A stretch of DNA of 64,000 bases from SAR324 cluster bacterium (GTDB lineage Bacteria > SAR324 > NAC60-12): NCBI GenBank assembly GCA_015231825.1, contig JADGAV010000015.1:35641-99640 (forward strand). Reading direction: 5' to 3'. Below, in pieces: positions 37,394 through 45,561 of this stretch. The notes below the pieces were generated by a model. The model had not been told where the DNA came from and did not search any database. It saw only the letters and a program-made list of their open reading frames with translations. A program made the translations under genes and the position numbers. Every line of letters starts with the position of its first letter. Position 1 is the first letter of the stretch.

Positions 37394-38785
37394 TCAAAAC
37401 TCTGCATGTTTGGGAACACGTGGAAAGGGGATCACATCACGGATATTGTCCATCCCCGTGGCAAACTGCACCAGGCGTTCAAAGCCCAGGCCGAATCCGG
37501 AATGGGGAACTGTTCCAAAACGACGCAAATTAAGATACCACCAATATTCTTTTTCATTCATTTCCATCGCATGAATTCTCTCTAGCAGGGAATCATAGCG
37601 TTCCTCCCGTTGAGATCCTCCAATGATTTCTCCCAGTTTCGGAAAAAGCACATCCATGGCAGCCACCGTTCTTCCGTCATCATTTTGACGCATATAAAAG
37701 GCTTTGATGTCTTTAGGATAATCCACCACCACGACGGGACATTTGAAATGCTGCTCCGTGAGAAATCTTTCGTGTTCTGATTGCAAATCTGCACCCCATT
37801 GAACAGGAAACTCAAAAGATTTTCCGGATTTTTGCAGCACATCCACTGCCTCGCTGTAGGTGATTTTTTTAAAAGTGGATTGGACGATCCCTTCCAGCGT
37901 TGCGATCAGTTTTTTATTATAAAACTTCTGCAGAAATTCGAGATCCTCCCGATAGTGTTCCAAACAATAATGGAGCAGGTATTTCAGGAATTCTTCCGTC
38001 ATCACCGTCATATCGTCCAGGTCACAAAATGAAATTTCTGGTTCGATCATCCAGAACTCTGCCAGGTGGCGGGAAGTGTTGGAGTTTTCTGCACGGAAGG
38101 TTGGCCCGAATGTATAGACATCGCTCAATGCCAAAGCAAAAATTTCTGCTTCCAATTGTCCGGAGACCGTTAAAAAAACGGGTTTGCCAAAAAAATCCTG
38201 AGAATAATCAAGCGCACCCTTTTCAGTGGCAGGGGGATTTTTGAGATCAAGCGTGGTCACTTGAAACATTTCCCCGCTCCCTTCCGCGTCACTGGCGGTG
38301 ATGACGGGGGCATGGACATAGATAAATCCTCGGTCCTGAAAAAACTGGTGGATAGCATGGGCCAGGCCGTTACGGATTCGAAACACGCAGCCCAAGGTGT
38401 TTGTTCTCGGGCGCAGGTAGGCAATTTCCCGCAAATACTCCAGACTGTGACCTTTTTTCTGAAGCGGATAAGATTCACCGGGCGCATTGCCGTAAATATG
38501 GATCTGATCGGCATGAATCTCAAATTTTTGTCCTTTTCCTGGAGAGTCGACCAGTTTCCCGACGGCCTCAATCGCTGCACCGGTATTCAGATGCAGGATT
38601 GCTTCGTAGTTTTCAATGTCAGTGTCAACGATGATCTGGATGCCCATCTGATTGGAACCGTCATTGAGGTTGATGAACGAGACGCTTTTTGAATCACGTT
38701 TCGTTCGTACCCATCCTCGGGCACAGACTTCCTGACCGCATAAATCTCCTTTTAACAAAGTATTGATTTTTAAACGTTTGGGCAT
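37394..38785 (-). CDS. asnS: asparaginyl-tRNA synthetase
   Basis: 463-aa class IIb synthetase joining Asn to tRNA(Asn). The N-terminal OB-fold anticodon-binding domain (about 15-100) is followed by the catalytic core with motif 2 (FRAENSNTSRHLAEFWM), the C-terminal motif 3 (GFGLGFERLVQ) and the terminal FPRVP. The ATG at 38785 is chosen because the first conserved residues begin there; the frame runs 48 nt further up without support. Having asnS makes the GatCAB route to Asn-tRNA(Asn) dispensable. It is preceded by the two-TM orphan gene on the same strand. Confidence 0.95.
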   Translation of the reverse strand: MPKRLKINTLLKGDLCGQEVCARGWVRTKRDSKSVSFINLNDGSNQMGIQIIVDTDIENYEAILHLNTGAAIEAVGKLVDSPGKGQKFEIHADQIHIYGNAPGESYPLQKKGHSLEYLREIAYLRPRTNTLGCVFRIRNGLAHAIHQFFQDRGFIYVHAPVITASDAEGSGEMFQVTTLDLKNPPATEKGALDYSQDFFGKPVFLTVSGQLEAEIFALALSDVYTFGPTFRAENSNTSRHLAEFWMIEPEISFCDLDDMTVMTEEFLKYLLHYCLEHYREDLEFLQKFYNKKLIATLEGIVQSTFKKITYSEAVDVLQKSGKSFEFPVQWGADLQSEHERFLTEQHFKCPVVVVDYPKDIKAFYMRQNDDGRTVAAMDVLFPKLGEIIGGSQREERYDSLLERIHAMEMNEKEYWWYLNLRRFGTVPHSGFGLGFERLVQFATGMDNIRDVIPFPRVPKHAEF

Positions 38786-38882
38786 TGCATTCTCAAATTG
38801 GGTTTCGGAATGTCCGCTTTCGAAGAGGAGCACCGGGGCTTGCTGTCTTTAATGCCTGCCTCATTCGACGGATTGTGGAAGC

Positions 38883-40208
38883 CTATAATCGGGCGCGGAG
38901 CTGCTTGGCAATATCAACTTCGATGTTTTCCATTAGGTCGGAAAGTTCATCCACCGTTAAAACCATGTTTTTACGGTCCGGCATGACAGCATAAAGGTAC
39001 TTTATGTATTCAGGTATCAATTGTACCACCGATTCGTTGACCTTTGTTTTGATTTGACGGGTGAGGAATTGATCGAGCTGATCCTTGGACATTCGACGCA
39101 TCACATTGGTAAAATTATTAACATTGTTTTCCAGTTCTTTACTGACATCATAAGGGTAAAAGGATTTGAAGTTTTTTCGAGATCCAGCAAATTTCGAGAA
39201 TCCCCACATCCCGAGACAAACAAGAATTCCGTCAATATTTCCGATCCCCCACAAGCCGAGATATCCGGCCATGAAATAGCCAACCCCCAGGATAATTCCA
39301 ATAATTTGCAGGGCAACTCGAATTTTTTCGACTGCCAAAAATTTGTAATTGTAGCGTTTCTCCCTCCAAAACAGAGCCAGTCCGTCACGAAAGGGGTTGC
39401 TGGCGAGGATCACTTCTTCTGCTGAAGCCAAACGTTCACTCAGCTCTTTTTCCAGACGCTTTTTACGTTCCAGCGCCCGTTTATTCATGATGTCCTGGAT
39501 CACATATCGTCGGGTGCCGCGCATCCGGTCTGCTAAAACAGCAATATGTTCGTTGGGGTTTTCCTGATTCAGGGAAGTGGATTTAAAATCTCCTCTGGCA
39601 CTGAGAAAGTCAATAATGTCATCATACAGTTTTTTAGAGACGGTTTGTTTCTGAGCCCCTTTTTTCATAAACATTTGGGCTTTTTCTTTTTCCTTCTTCT
39701 CCGCAGCGTTGTCATCGAGCTCCATTTCGGCACGAATGATACTCGAATAGATTTCCTGAATCGTTTCGTAAAGTCCTTGATTGATTTCAATCATTCGGAT
39801 GTACACGGATGCGAGAATGTGGGCGTGTGCGGAAAACTTTTTACCCTCCAAATCGACTTCCGGTTTTGACATGCTGTAGTAGGCTTCCAAAATATGGTTT
39901 ACAATATCGTGCATAAAATCCACGTATTCATTCACCACATCACTTTGCATGCTTAACGCCGCCCAGGAAACTGCGGCAAATTTGCTGGAGGCGGGATCGT
40001 CAACCAAAATTTCGGTTGCATCGATAAAATATTTCAGAAGACTGGGCTCTTTTGTCGACTCAAAAATCAATCGGGCAATATTTTCACTGCTGACACTGGG
40101 ATCCAGTTCCTTTTCGTGCAGAACAATAATCCGTCCTGCCAGCTGCTCCGCATAATCCTCAGGAACTTCAAATTCCTGAGTTTCACTATTTTGGGTTGCT
40201 GCCTCCAT
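38883..40208 (-). CDS. uncharacterised membrane protein with long N-terminal cytoplasmic region
   Basis: 441 aa, family not recognised. The first ~300 residues are helical and acidic with a Lys/Glu-rich stretch (DNAAEKKEKEKAQ); two membrane helices follow (about 308-328 and 330-348, rich in Gly), then a ~90-residue C-terminal region with KNFKSFYPYDVSKEL. AAGGAGGACTT in front of the ATG is a very strong ribosome-binding site, implying good expression. It lies between thrS (35 nt away, same strand) and asnS, so it may be transcribed with the two synthetases. No function proposed. Confidence 0.7.
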   Translation of the reverse strand: MEAATQNSETQEFEVPEDYAEQLAGRIIVLHEKELDPSVSSENIARLIFESTKEPSLLKYFIDATEILVDDPASSKFAAVSWAALSMQSDVVNEYVDFMHDIVNHILEAYYSMSKPEVDLEGKKFSAHAHILASVYIRMIEINQGLYETIQEIYSSIIRAEMELDDNAAEKKEKEKAQMFMKKGAQKQTVSKKLYDDIIDFLSARGDFKSTSLNQENPNEHIAVLADRMRGTRRYVIQDIMNKRALERKKRLEKELSERLASAEEVILASNPFRDGLALFWREKRYNYKFLAVEKIRVALQIIGIILGVGYFMAGYLGLWGIGNIDGILVCLGMWGFSKFAGSRKNFKSFYPYDVSKELENNVNNFTNVMRRMSKDQLDQFLTRQIKTKVNESVVQLIPEYIKYLYAVMPDRKNMVLTVDELSDLMENIEVDIAKQLRARL

Positions 40209-40243
40209 AAGTCCTCCTTACTCAATCAAGAGCGGGTGTAAAA

Positions 40244-42010
40244 TTACGATTCCCTGCGATTTTTTATTTTTTCCAGCAAAACCTTTCGGAAAGATTCAAA
40301 TCCCAGGGTTTGCTGCTCCCTGCTGCCGTATTGTTTCCAGGTCACCGATTGATCGGATTGTTCCTTTTCTCCGATGATCAGCAGATTAGGAATTTTCGAG
40401 GTGGCGCCATTGCGGATTTTTTTCCCAAATGAGTCACTGGAATCATCCACTTCCACCCGAACAAATTCTGAACTCAATTCATCTTTCAAGCGAAATGCAT
40501 ATTCGTTGAATGCTGAAGCGACCGGGAGCAGACGCACCTGTACCGGCGCGAGCCAGGTCGGAAAAGCACCTCCGTAGTGTTCGATTAAAAACGCGCAAAA
40601 CCTTTCGTGGGTCCCAAGGGGGGCCCGATGGAGAAGCATCGGGCGATGATGCTCATTGTCGGGACCGATGTACGTGAGATCAAAGCGTCCCGGCATGATC
40701 AAATCCAGCTGATTGGTCGAAGCGGATTCTTCTCTTCCCACCACATTGACAATTTGGAAATCAATTTTCGGGCCATAAAATGCCGCTTCCCCGCGGACTG
40801 ATTCATAAGGCACTCCAGCCTCTTCCATCGCTTCAGTCATGATTTTCTCAGCCTTTTGCCAGACCTCAGATTCTCCGACATACTTTTCATCATCTTCTTC
40901 CGGGAGAGAAAGGCGCATCCAGTAATCTTTCAATCCGAACATCTGATAATAGTCGAGATGCAGCTGGATGACACGAATGAATTCGTCTTTCACCTGTTCA
41001 GGTGTGCAATAAATGTGCGCATCATTCATTGTCAGGCCTCGAACCCGCAATAATCCGGCGAGTTCTCCTGATTGCTCATAGCGGTAACAGGTTCCGTATT
41101 CCGCCAGACGCAGAGGCAGATCCCGGTAACTGCGGGGAACGGCTTTGTAAATCATGTGGTGATGCGGACAGTTCATCGGCTTCAGGTAGAATTTTTCTCC
41201 ATCAACATCCATGGGGGGAAACATCCCGTCGCTGTAGTACGGTAAATGTCCTGAAGTTAAATATAAATTTTCCTTGGTAATATGAGGCGTTGCAACTCTT
41301 TGATAGCCGGCCTGGAATTCCTTCTCCTTGGCCAGTTTTTCCAGTTCTTCCCGCAAAACCGTTCCATTGGGAAGCCAGAGCGGCAGACCTTTGCCGACTT
41401 CCTCGCTAATCACAAAATACTGCTGCTGGGAATTGAGCTTGCGATGATCCCTCTCCATTGCCAGCTTACGGTTCTTAATGAACTCACGCAATTCGTCGCC
41501 GGTCTCAAAGGCCAGGCCATAAACACGCTGCAGCATGTTGTTTTCTTCGGATCCCCGCCAATATGCGCCTGCAAGTGAGTCCAGAGTGAAGCTGTCCAGC
41601 TTGATTTCACGAGTCGATTCCACATGGGGCCCTTCGCACATATCCCAGAAAGGACCGTTGCTGTAGATACTGAATGAAGTCTCACCCTTGTCTTTCAAGT
41701 CACTGGCATATTCAATTTTGTACGATTGGTCCTCTTTCTCAAGACGTTCCGCAATCGTCTCAAATGGCAGGTCCTCCCGCTCAAATTTCTGATTGCTTTT
41801 GATGATGCGCTTCATCTTTTTTTCGATATCTTTTAAATCTTCCGGAGTCAGCGCTTCTTCCAGGTCAAAATCATAGTAAAAACCTGTCTCGGTAGGGGGG
41901 CCAAACCCGAGTTTGGCATGGGGACGGATTTCCAAAACCGATTGTGCTAAAACGTGTGCTAACGAATGCCTGATTTTAAACAGGTGAGAATTGTGATCGA
42001 CTTTTTTCAT
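40244..42010 (-). CDS. thrS: threonyl-tRNA synthetase lacking the N-terminal TGS domain
   Basis: 588-aa class IIa synthetase. It begins directly in the N2 editing domain (HSLAHVLAQSVLE, with the HxxxH zinc-type pair, and CEGPHVEST), then the catalytic core with MNCPHHH, YEQSGELAGLLRVRG and RAPLGTHERF, and the anticodon-binding domain. The ~60-residue TGS domain found in most bacterial ThrRS is missing; there is no room for it upstream in frame. The ATG at 42010 has GGAG at good spacing. Divergent from the ACBP-gatA operon. Function should be intact because TGS is not catalytic. Confidence 0.94.
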   Translation of the reverse strand: MKKVDHNSHLFKIRHSLAHVLAQSVLEIRPHAKLGFGPPTETGFYYDFDLEEALTPEDLKDIEKKMKRIIKSNQKFEREDLPFETIAERLEKEDQSYKIEYASDLKDKGETSFSIYSNGPFWDMCEGPHVESTREIKLDSFTLDSLAGAYWRGSEENNMLQRVYGLAFETGDELREFIKNRKLAMERDHRKLNSQQQYFVISEEVGKGLPLWLPNGTVLREELEKLAKEKEFQAGYQRVATPHITKENLYLTSGHLPYYSDGMFPPMDVDGEKFYLKPMNCPHHHMIYKAVPRSYRDLPLRLAEYGTCYRYEQSGELAGLLRVRGLTMNDAHIYCTPEQVKDEFIRVIQLHLDYYQMFGLKDYWMRLSLPEEDDEKYVGESEVWQKAEKIMTEAMEEAGVPYESVRGEAAFYGPKIDFQIVNVVGREESASTNQLDLIMPGRFDLTYIGPDNEHHRPMLLHRAPLGTHERFCAFLIEHYGGAFPTWLAPVQVRLLPVASAFNEYAFRLKDELSSEFVRVEVDDSSDSFGKKIRNGATSKIPNLLIIGEKEQSDQSVTWKQYGSREQQTLGFESFRKVLLEKIKNRRES

Positions 42011-42286
42011 TCCTTTCACTCCAATGAATCCCTCTGGCTTGCAGGGCAATAATTACAGGCTTTCTCCCCCGCAAAAGACAGCATTTTGAACTTTTAAACA
42101 AGTTTGAATTTTTTCCTCAATGAACCTTCAAAACAACCATTTTTCCTCAACACTTTCAAGATAATACCTCATATCGGAGAATACGGTGAAAAACAAAATG
42201 TTGCTTATTTGTTGAAAGTTTTGACCGCTTTGTTATTTTTTGAGTGAATAAAATTCCTGCAGTCCCCCAATAAAATGGAGAATAGT

Positions 42287-42544
42287 ATGGCCTTAGAAGA
42301 TGATTTTCAAAAAGCAGCAGAAGAATCGAAACAATTGCCGGAACGCCCTGGAAATGATGATATGCTCAAACTCTACAGCTTGTACAAACAAGGGTCTCAA
42401 GGCGATGTCACAGGTGAATCGCCGGGGATGATGGATTTCGTCGGACATGCGAAATTTACCGCTTGGGAGGAGCGTAAAGGGATGGCTCGTGAAGATGCAA
42501 TGCAGCAGTATATTGACCTGGTTGAGCACTTAAAGGGAACATGA
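42287..42544 (+). CDS. acyl-CoA-binding protein (ACBP)
   Basis: 85-aa four-helix protein that binds medium/long-chain acyl-CoA and buffers the pool. Typical ACBP blocks are LYSLYKQGSQGDV, PGMMDFVGHAKFTAWE and YIDLVEHLK. The ATG at 42287 follows GGAG at 6 nt; an ATG four codons earlier overlaps that site. Its stop overlaps the gatA start by four bases (ATGA), so the two are translationally coupled. That place is normally taken by gatC. ACBP is common in eukaryotes and patchy in bacteria, so horizontal gain is possible. Confidence 0.93.
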   Translation: MALEDDFQKAAEESKQLPERPGNDDMLKLYSLYKQGSQGDVTGESPGMMDFVGHAKFTAWEERKGMAREDAMQQYIDLVEHLKGT

Positions 42545-44022
42545 TTGCCCCCATCTTTGAATTGTCACTGGAACAACTGGTTGCAGACATTAAAAAAGGG
42601 CAGATTTCGGCCAAATCCGTGATGAACGCAGTCTATCAGAATATCGAAAAACACAATGCGTCATTGAATGTGTTCCGTTCTCTGCTTGACAAGTCGCGTG
42701 CGCTTGCCTGGGCAGAAAGCATCGATGCAAAAGTTAAAAACGGTGAATCTTTAGGCAGACTGGCAGGAATCCCTGTTACGATCAAGGACAACATCTGTAT
42801 TCTGGACACGGAATTGAAAACGACCTGCGGGTCAAAAATCCTGGAAAATTTTCATGCACCTTATCATGCGACTGTGGTTGAAAAACTGATCAAAGAGGAC
42901 GCACTTGTGATCGGCAAAACCAACATGGATGAATTTGCAATGGGATCCTCGACTGAAAACTCCGCCTATGCAGCCACCAGGAATCCATGGGATCTGGAAC
43001 GGGTTCCCGGCGGGAGCAGCGGTGCTGCCGCCGTTTCGATTGCCGCACGCATGGCTCTTTTGGCTCTGGGTTCCGACACAGGTGGTTCGATTCGACAGCC
43101 GGCCTCGATGTGCGGCGTCACGGGGATCAAACCGACCTATGGAGTGGTTTCCCGATACGGATTGGTCGCCTATGGCTCTTCGCTGGATCAAATCGGCTGC
43201 TTTGCAAAAAGTGCGGAGGATTGCGCCCTGGGCCTTTCCGTTATCCAGGGCTACGATGAAAGAGACAGCACCTCTGCCCAGGTCAATTATGAAGAAGGCC
43301 TTTCAGAAATTGATTTGTCGCAATTGAAGTTTTGTCTTCCTCTCGAATACATTGATGAAAAAGTTGCTGATGCCGAAGTCATCGCGAGTGTGAAGGAACT
43401 GGTGTCGCTATTGAAAAAGTCGGGCGCCACCATTGAAGAACGTTCTCTGCCTCTCACACAACACCTCGTGCCCACGTATTATATTCTTGCTTTTGCAGAA
43501 GCAAGCTCCAACCTGGGACGTTTTGACGGTATTCGCTATGGCTCCCGGAAACAAAACGGGGACACGCTGGAGTCCCTTTACAAGACATCTCGCAGCAGCG
43601 GGTTTGGAACGGAAGTCAAGCGCCGGATTATGCTGGGGACCTTTGTCCTGAGTGCAGGGTATTATGACCAGTACTACGGAAAGGCAGGCAAAGTTCGAAA
43701 AATGATTGAAAATGAAGTGGAATCCCTGTTCACGGAATTTGATTTCATTATCGGGCCCGTCTCTCCTTTCCCGGCCTTCAAGCTGGGGGAAAAAACCGAA
43801 GATCCTCTCCTGATGTATCTGGCAGACATTTACAGTGTTTTGGCCAATTTGACCCGCACTCCCGCCATTTCAATCCCCACAAAACTTTCCGCCAGCGGAT
43901 TGCCCATTGGTACCCAACTGATCGGACGCAAATTCCAGGATGCCTATTTGCTTTCAACGGCCGTCGCAATCCAGAAATTGACGGATTACCATAAAGTACG
44001 GGCTCCGCAATTCAAAGGCTGA
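42541..44022 (+). CDS. gatA: Asp/Glu-tRNA amidotransferase subunit A
   Basis: 493-aa glutaminase subunit of GatCAB. The Ser-cis-Ser-Lys triad is present: Lys82 (TIKDN), Ser159 in GGSSGAAA and Ser183 in DTGGSIRQPAS. The following GVTGIKPTYG and YGSSLDQIG blocks are GatA-specific rather than general amidase. Length is typical. It overlaps the ACBP gene and is far from gatB (20145-21578). gatC was not found in the window. The general amidase at 49548 is a paralogue with weaker GatA features. Confidence 0.95.
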   Translation: MIAPIFELSLEQLVADIKKGQISAKSVMNAVYQNIEKHNASLNVFRSLLDKSRALAWAESIDAKVKNGESLGRLAGIPVTIKDNICILDTELKTTCGSKILENFHAPYHATVVEKLIKEDALVIGKTNMDEFAMGSSTENSAYAATRNPWDLERVPGGSSGAAAVSIAARMALLALGSDTGGSIRQPASMCGVTGIKPTYGVVSRYGLVAYGSSLDQIGCFAKSAEDCALGLSVIQGYDERDSTSAQVNYEEGLSEIDLSQLKFCLPLEYIDEKVADAEVIASVKELVSLLKKSGATIEERSLPLTQHLVPTYYILAFAEASSNLGRFDGIRYGSRKQNGDTLESLYKTSRSSGFGTEVKRRIMLGTFVLSAGYYDQYYGKAGKVRKMIENEVESLFTEFDFIIGPVSPFPAFKLGEKTEDPLLMYLADIYSVLANLTRTPAISIPTKLSASGLPIGTQLIGRKFQDAYLLSTAVAIQKLTDYHKVRAPQFKG

Positions 44023-44111
44023 GTATAGAGCTCAGCAGATGATTTCCTCGCCTGGAAATTCAGTCTCCAAAAAACCGTGGGAATTAGCGCAATTTGAACA
44101 AACAGGCTGCC

Positions 44112-44570
44112 ATGAAAAAAGTTGAAACCAAAATATTGAACCCCAAACTGGGAACAGAAATTCCCTTGCCTGCTTATGCGACCGATGGGGCTGCCGGGAT
44201 GGACATCCGCGCCTGCATCGATCATGAGGTGACCATTCTTCCTTCCGAAACCAGGATTATTCCTTCCGGCTTTGCGATCCATATCAATGATCCTTCCCTC
44301 GTCGCCATGATCGTCCCCCGCTCCGGTTTGGGGATCAAACACGGGATTGTGTTAGGAAATCTCTGTGCTGTCATTGATAGCGACTATATGGGGGAAATCA
44401 GCATTGGACTCTGGAATCGAGGTGCAGAACCCTACACGATTCAGCCCGGAGAAAGAGTATGTCAGATGCTGTTTGTTCCTGTTCTGCAGGTTTCTCTGGA
44501 ATTGGTCAATGATTTTTCTTCGGACTCAGAAAGAGGCCAGGGCGGTCTGGGATCCACTGGAAGTCATTGA
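44112..44570 (+). CDS. dut: dUTP nucleotidohydrolase
   Basis: 152-aa trimeric dUTPase converting dUTP to dUMP, which keeps uracil out of DNA and feeds thymidylate synthesis. All five motifs are visible: ATDGAAGMDIRA, PRSGLGIKHG, NLCAVIDSDYMGE, GERVCQMLF and RGQGGLGSTG. The ATG at 44112 gives the usual length; a TTG 18 nt upstream is in frame but unlikely. It lies 90 nt after gatA on the same strand and converges with the radical SAM gene (one base apart). Confidence 0.95.
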   Translation: MKKVETKILNPKLGTEIPLPAYATDGAAGMDIRACIDHEVTILPSETRIIPSGFAIHINDPSLVAMIVPRSGLGIKHGIVLGNLCAVIDSDYMGEISIGLWNRGAEPYTIQPGERVCQMLFVPVLQVSLELVNDFSSDSERGQGGLGSTGSH

Positions 44571-44571
44571 T

Positions 44572-45561
44572 TCAACCCCCTGGAGACGAACAGCGCTTGC
44601 AGATAAAATTGGGAGAAGAATGCCGAGTTCCCGTAATTGTTTCGTAAAGATTGCCAAAACTCTCCGATTGAAAATATTCGGTCAGTGACATCGATTGCAG
44701 GCTGGGCAGCTTCACTTCTCCGTGATAGTCCATACAGCACAGACGAATTCTTCCATCCCACAAAATATGAATCCACAAATTGATGCGTGGGCAGTAAAAA
44801 GGGTGGTCCCGGTCAATGTTCCGAACCTGATTTGCATTCAGCTTTGCAGAATCCCGGTCAGTGCGATAAAGCGTTCCCGCCCGATCGTGGAAATTGAAAG
44901 CATCGATGGTGATGTTCTGCGGGTTGATTTGATGAATCTCAAAATTGCTTTTCCAATAGTCGTGATACTGCTGGTGACTGAAAAAGCAGTGTTTTTGGTC
45001 TCGGCTGACTCCTGCGCCTCGAATGCGGATCTTCAAACGTCCGTTCGATGCCTGCAGCAAGCGGATCAAATTGGCATGGGCCTTCCGGTAATCGATTTTC
45101 ATGATATGCTGAAAAGTTTCAGCGTTGATTCCATGGTGACTGACCCAAAGCTGATGCTTGTTTAGAGGATTCCCGAAAATTTCAATCAGCTGATCAATCA
45201 CCTTCGGTGTGAGCGCCATCCCATTGGTGCTTGGTTCCATTCGGGTTTTTGGAAAAATCGCGTAGACGTCCCTGATTTTTTTGAAAATGCTCGGGTCAAT
45301 TAGCGGTTCCTGCATCAAATAGGGAAGAAATTTGCCGCGGTTGATCCCTCGATGGAAGGGTTTCAAATCTTCGAGGATTTTTTGCCATAGCCAATCCGGC
45401 ATTTTTCCCGGATGGTCGGCATGCCAGCTTTCAACATAGGGACAAAACACGCAATCGGCATTGCAGCGGGAGTGAGTCTGCACTTGTACAAAGCGCAGAC
45501 TTACTTTTTCTGTGATCGAAGCTGCAGTCGTCGCCGACTCTGAAACGAGGGACGTCATCAC
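44572..45561 (-). CDS. radical SAM/SPASM domain protein
   Basis: 329-aa Fe-S enzyme. The SAM-cluster motif CNADCVFC (Cys33, 37, 40) is N-terminal; the C-terminal part has the SPASM-like cysteines YCPRI, IRLCCMDYHGE and FICKRC for auxiliary clusters. Such enzymes often modify ribosomal peptides, or act on small metabolites. Its start overlaps the MMPL stop by four bases, so it belongs to the tetR-MMPL operon and should share TetR control. No short precursor-peptide gene was found next to it. A maturase of exported cargo is one possibility, not shown. Confidence 0.88.
   Translation of the reverse strand: MMTSLVSESATTAASITEKVSLRFVQVQTHSRCNADCVFCPYVESWHADHPGKMPDWLWQKILEDLKPFHRGINRGKFLPYLMQEPLIDPSIFKKIRDVYAIFPKTRMEPSTNGMALTPKVIDQLIEIFGNPLNKHQLWVSHHGINAETFQHIMKIDYRKAHANLIRLLQASNGRLKIRIRGAGVSRDQKHCFFSHQQYHDYWKSNFEIHQINPQNITIDAFNFHDRAGTLYRTDRDSAKLNANQVRNIDRDHPFYCPRINLWIHILWDGRIRLCCMDYHGEVKLPSLQSMSLTEYFQSESFGNLYETITGTRHSSPNFICKRCSSPGG

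Noticed and set aside
42287..42544. The small gene before gatA as gatC
   Set aside because: Its motifs are clearly those of acyl-CoA-binding protein, not GatC.
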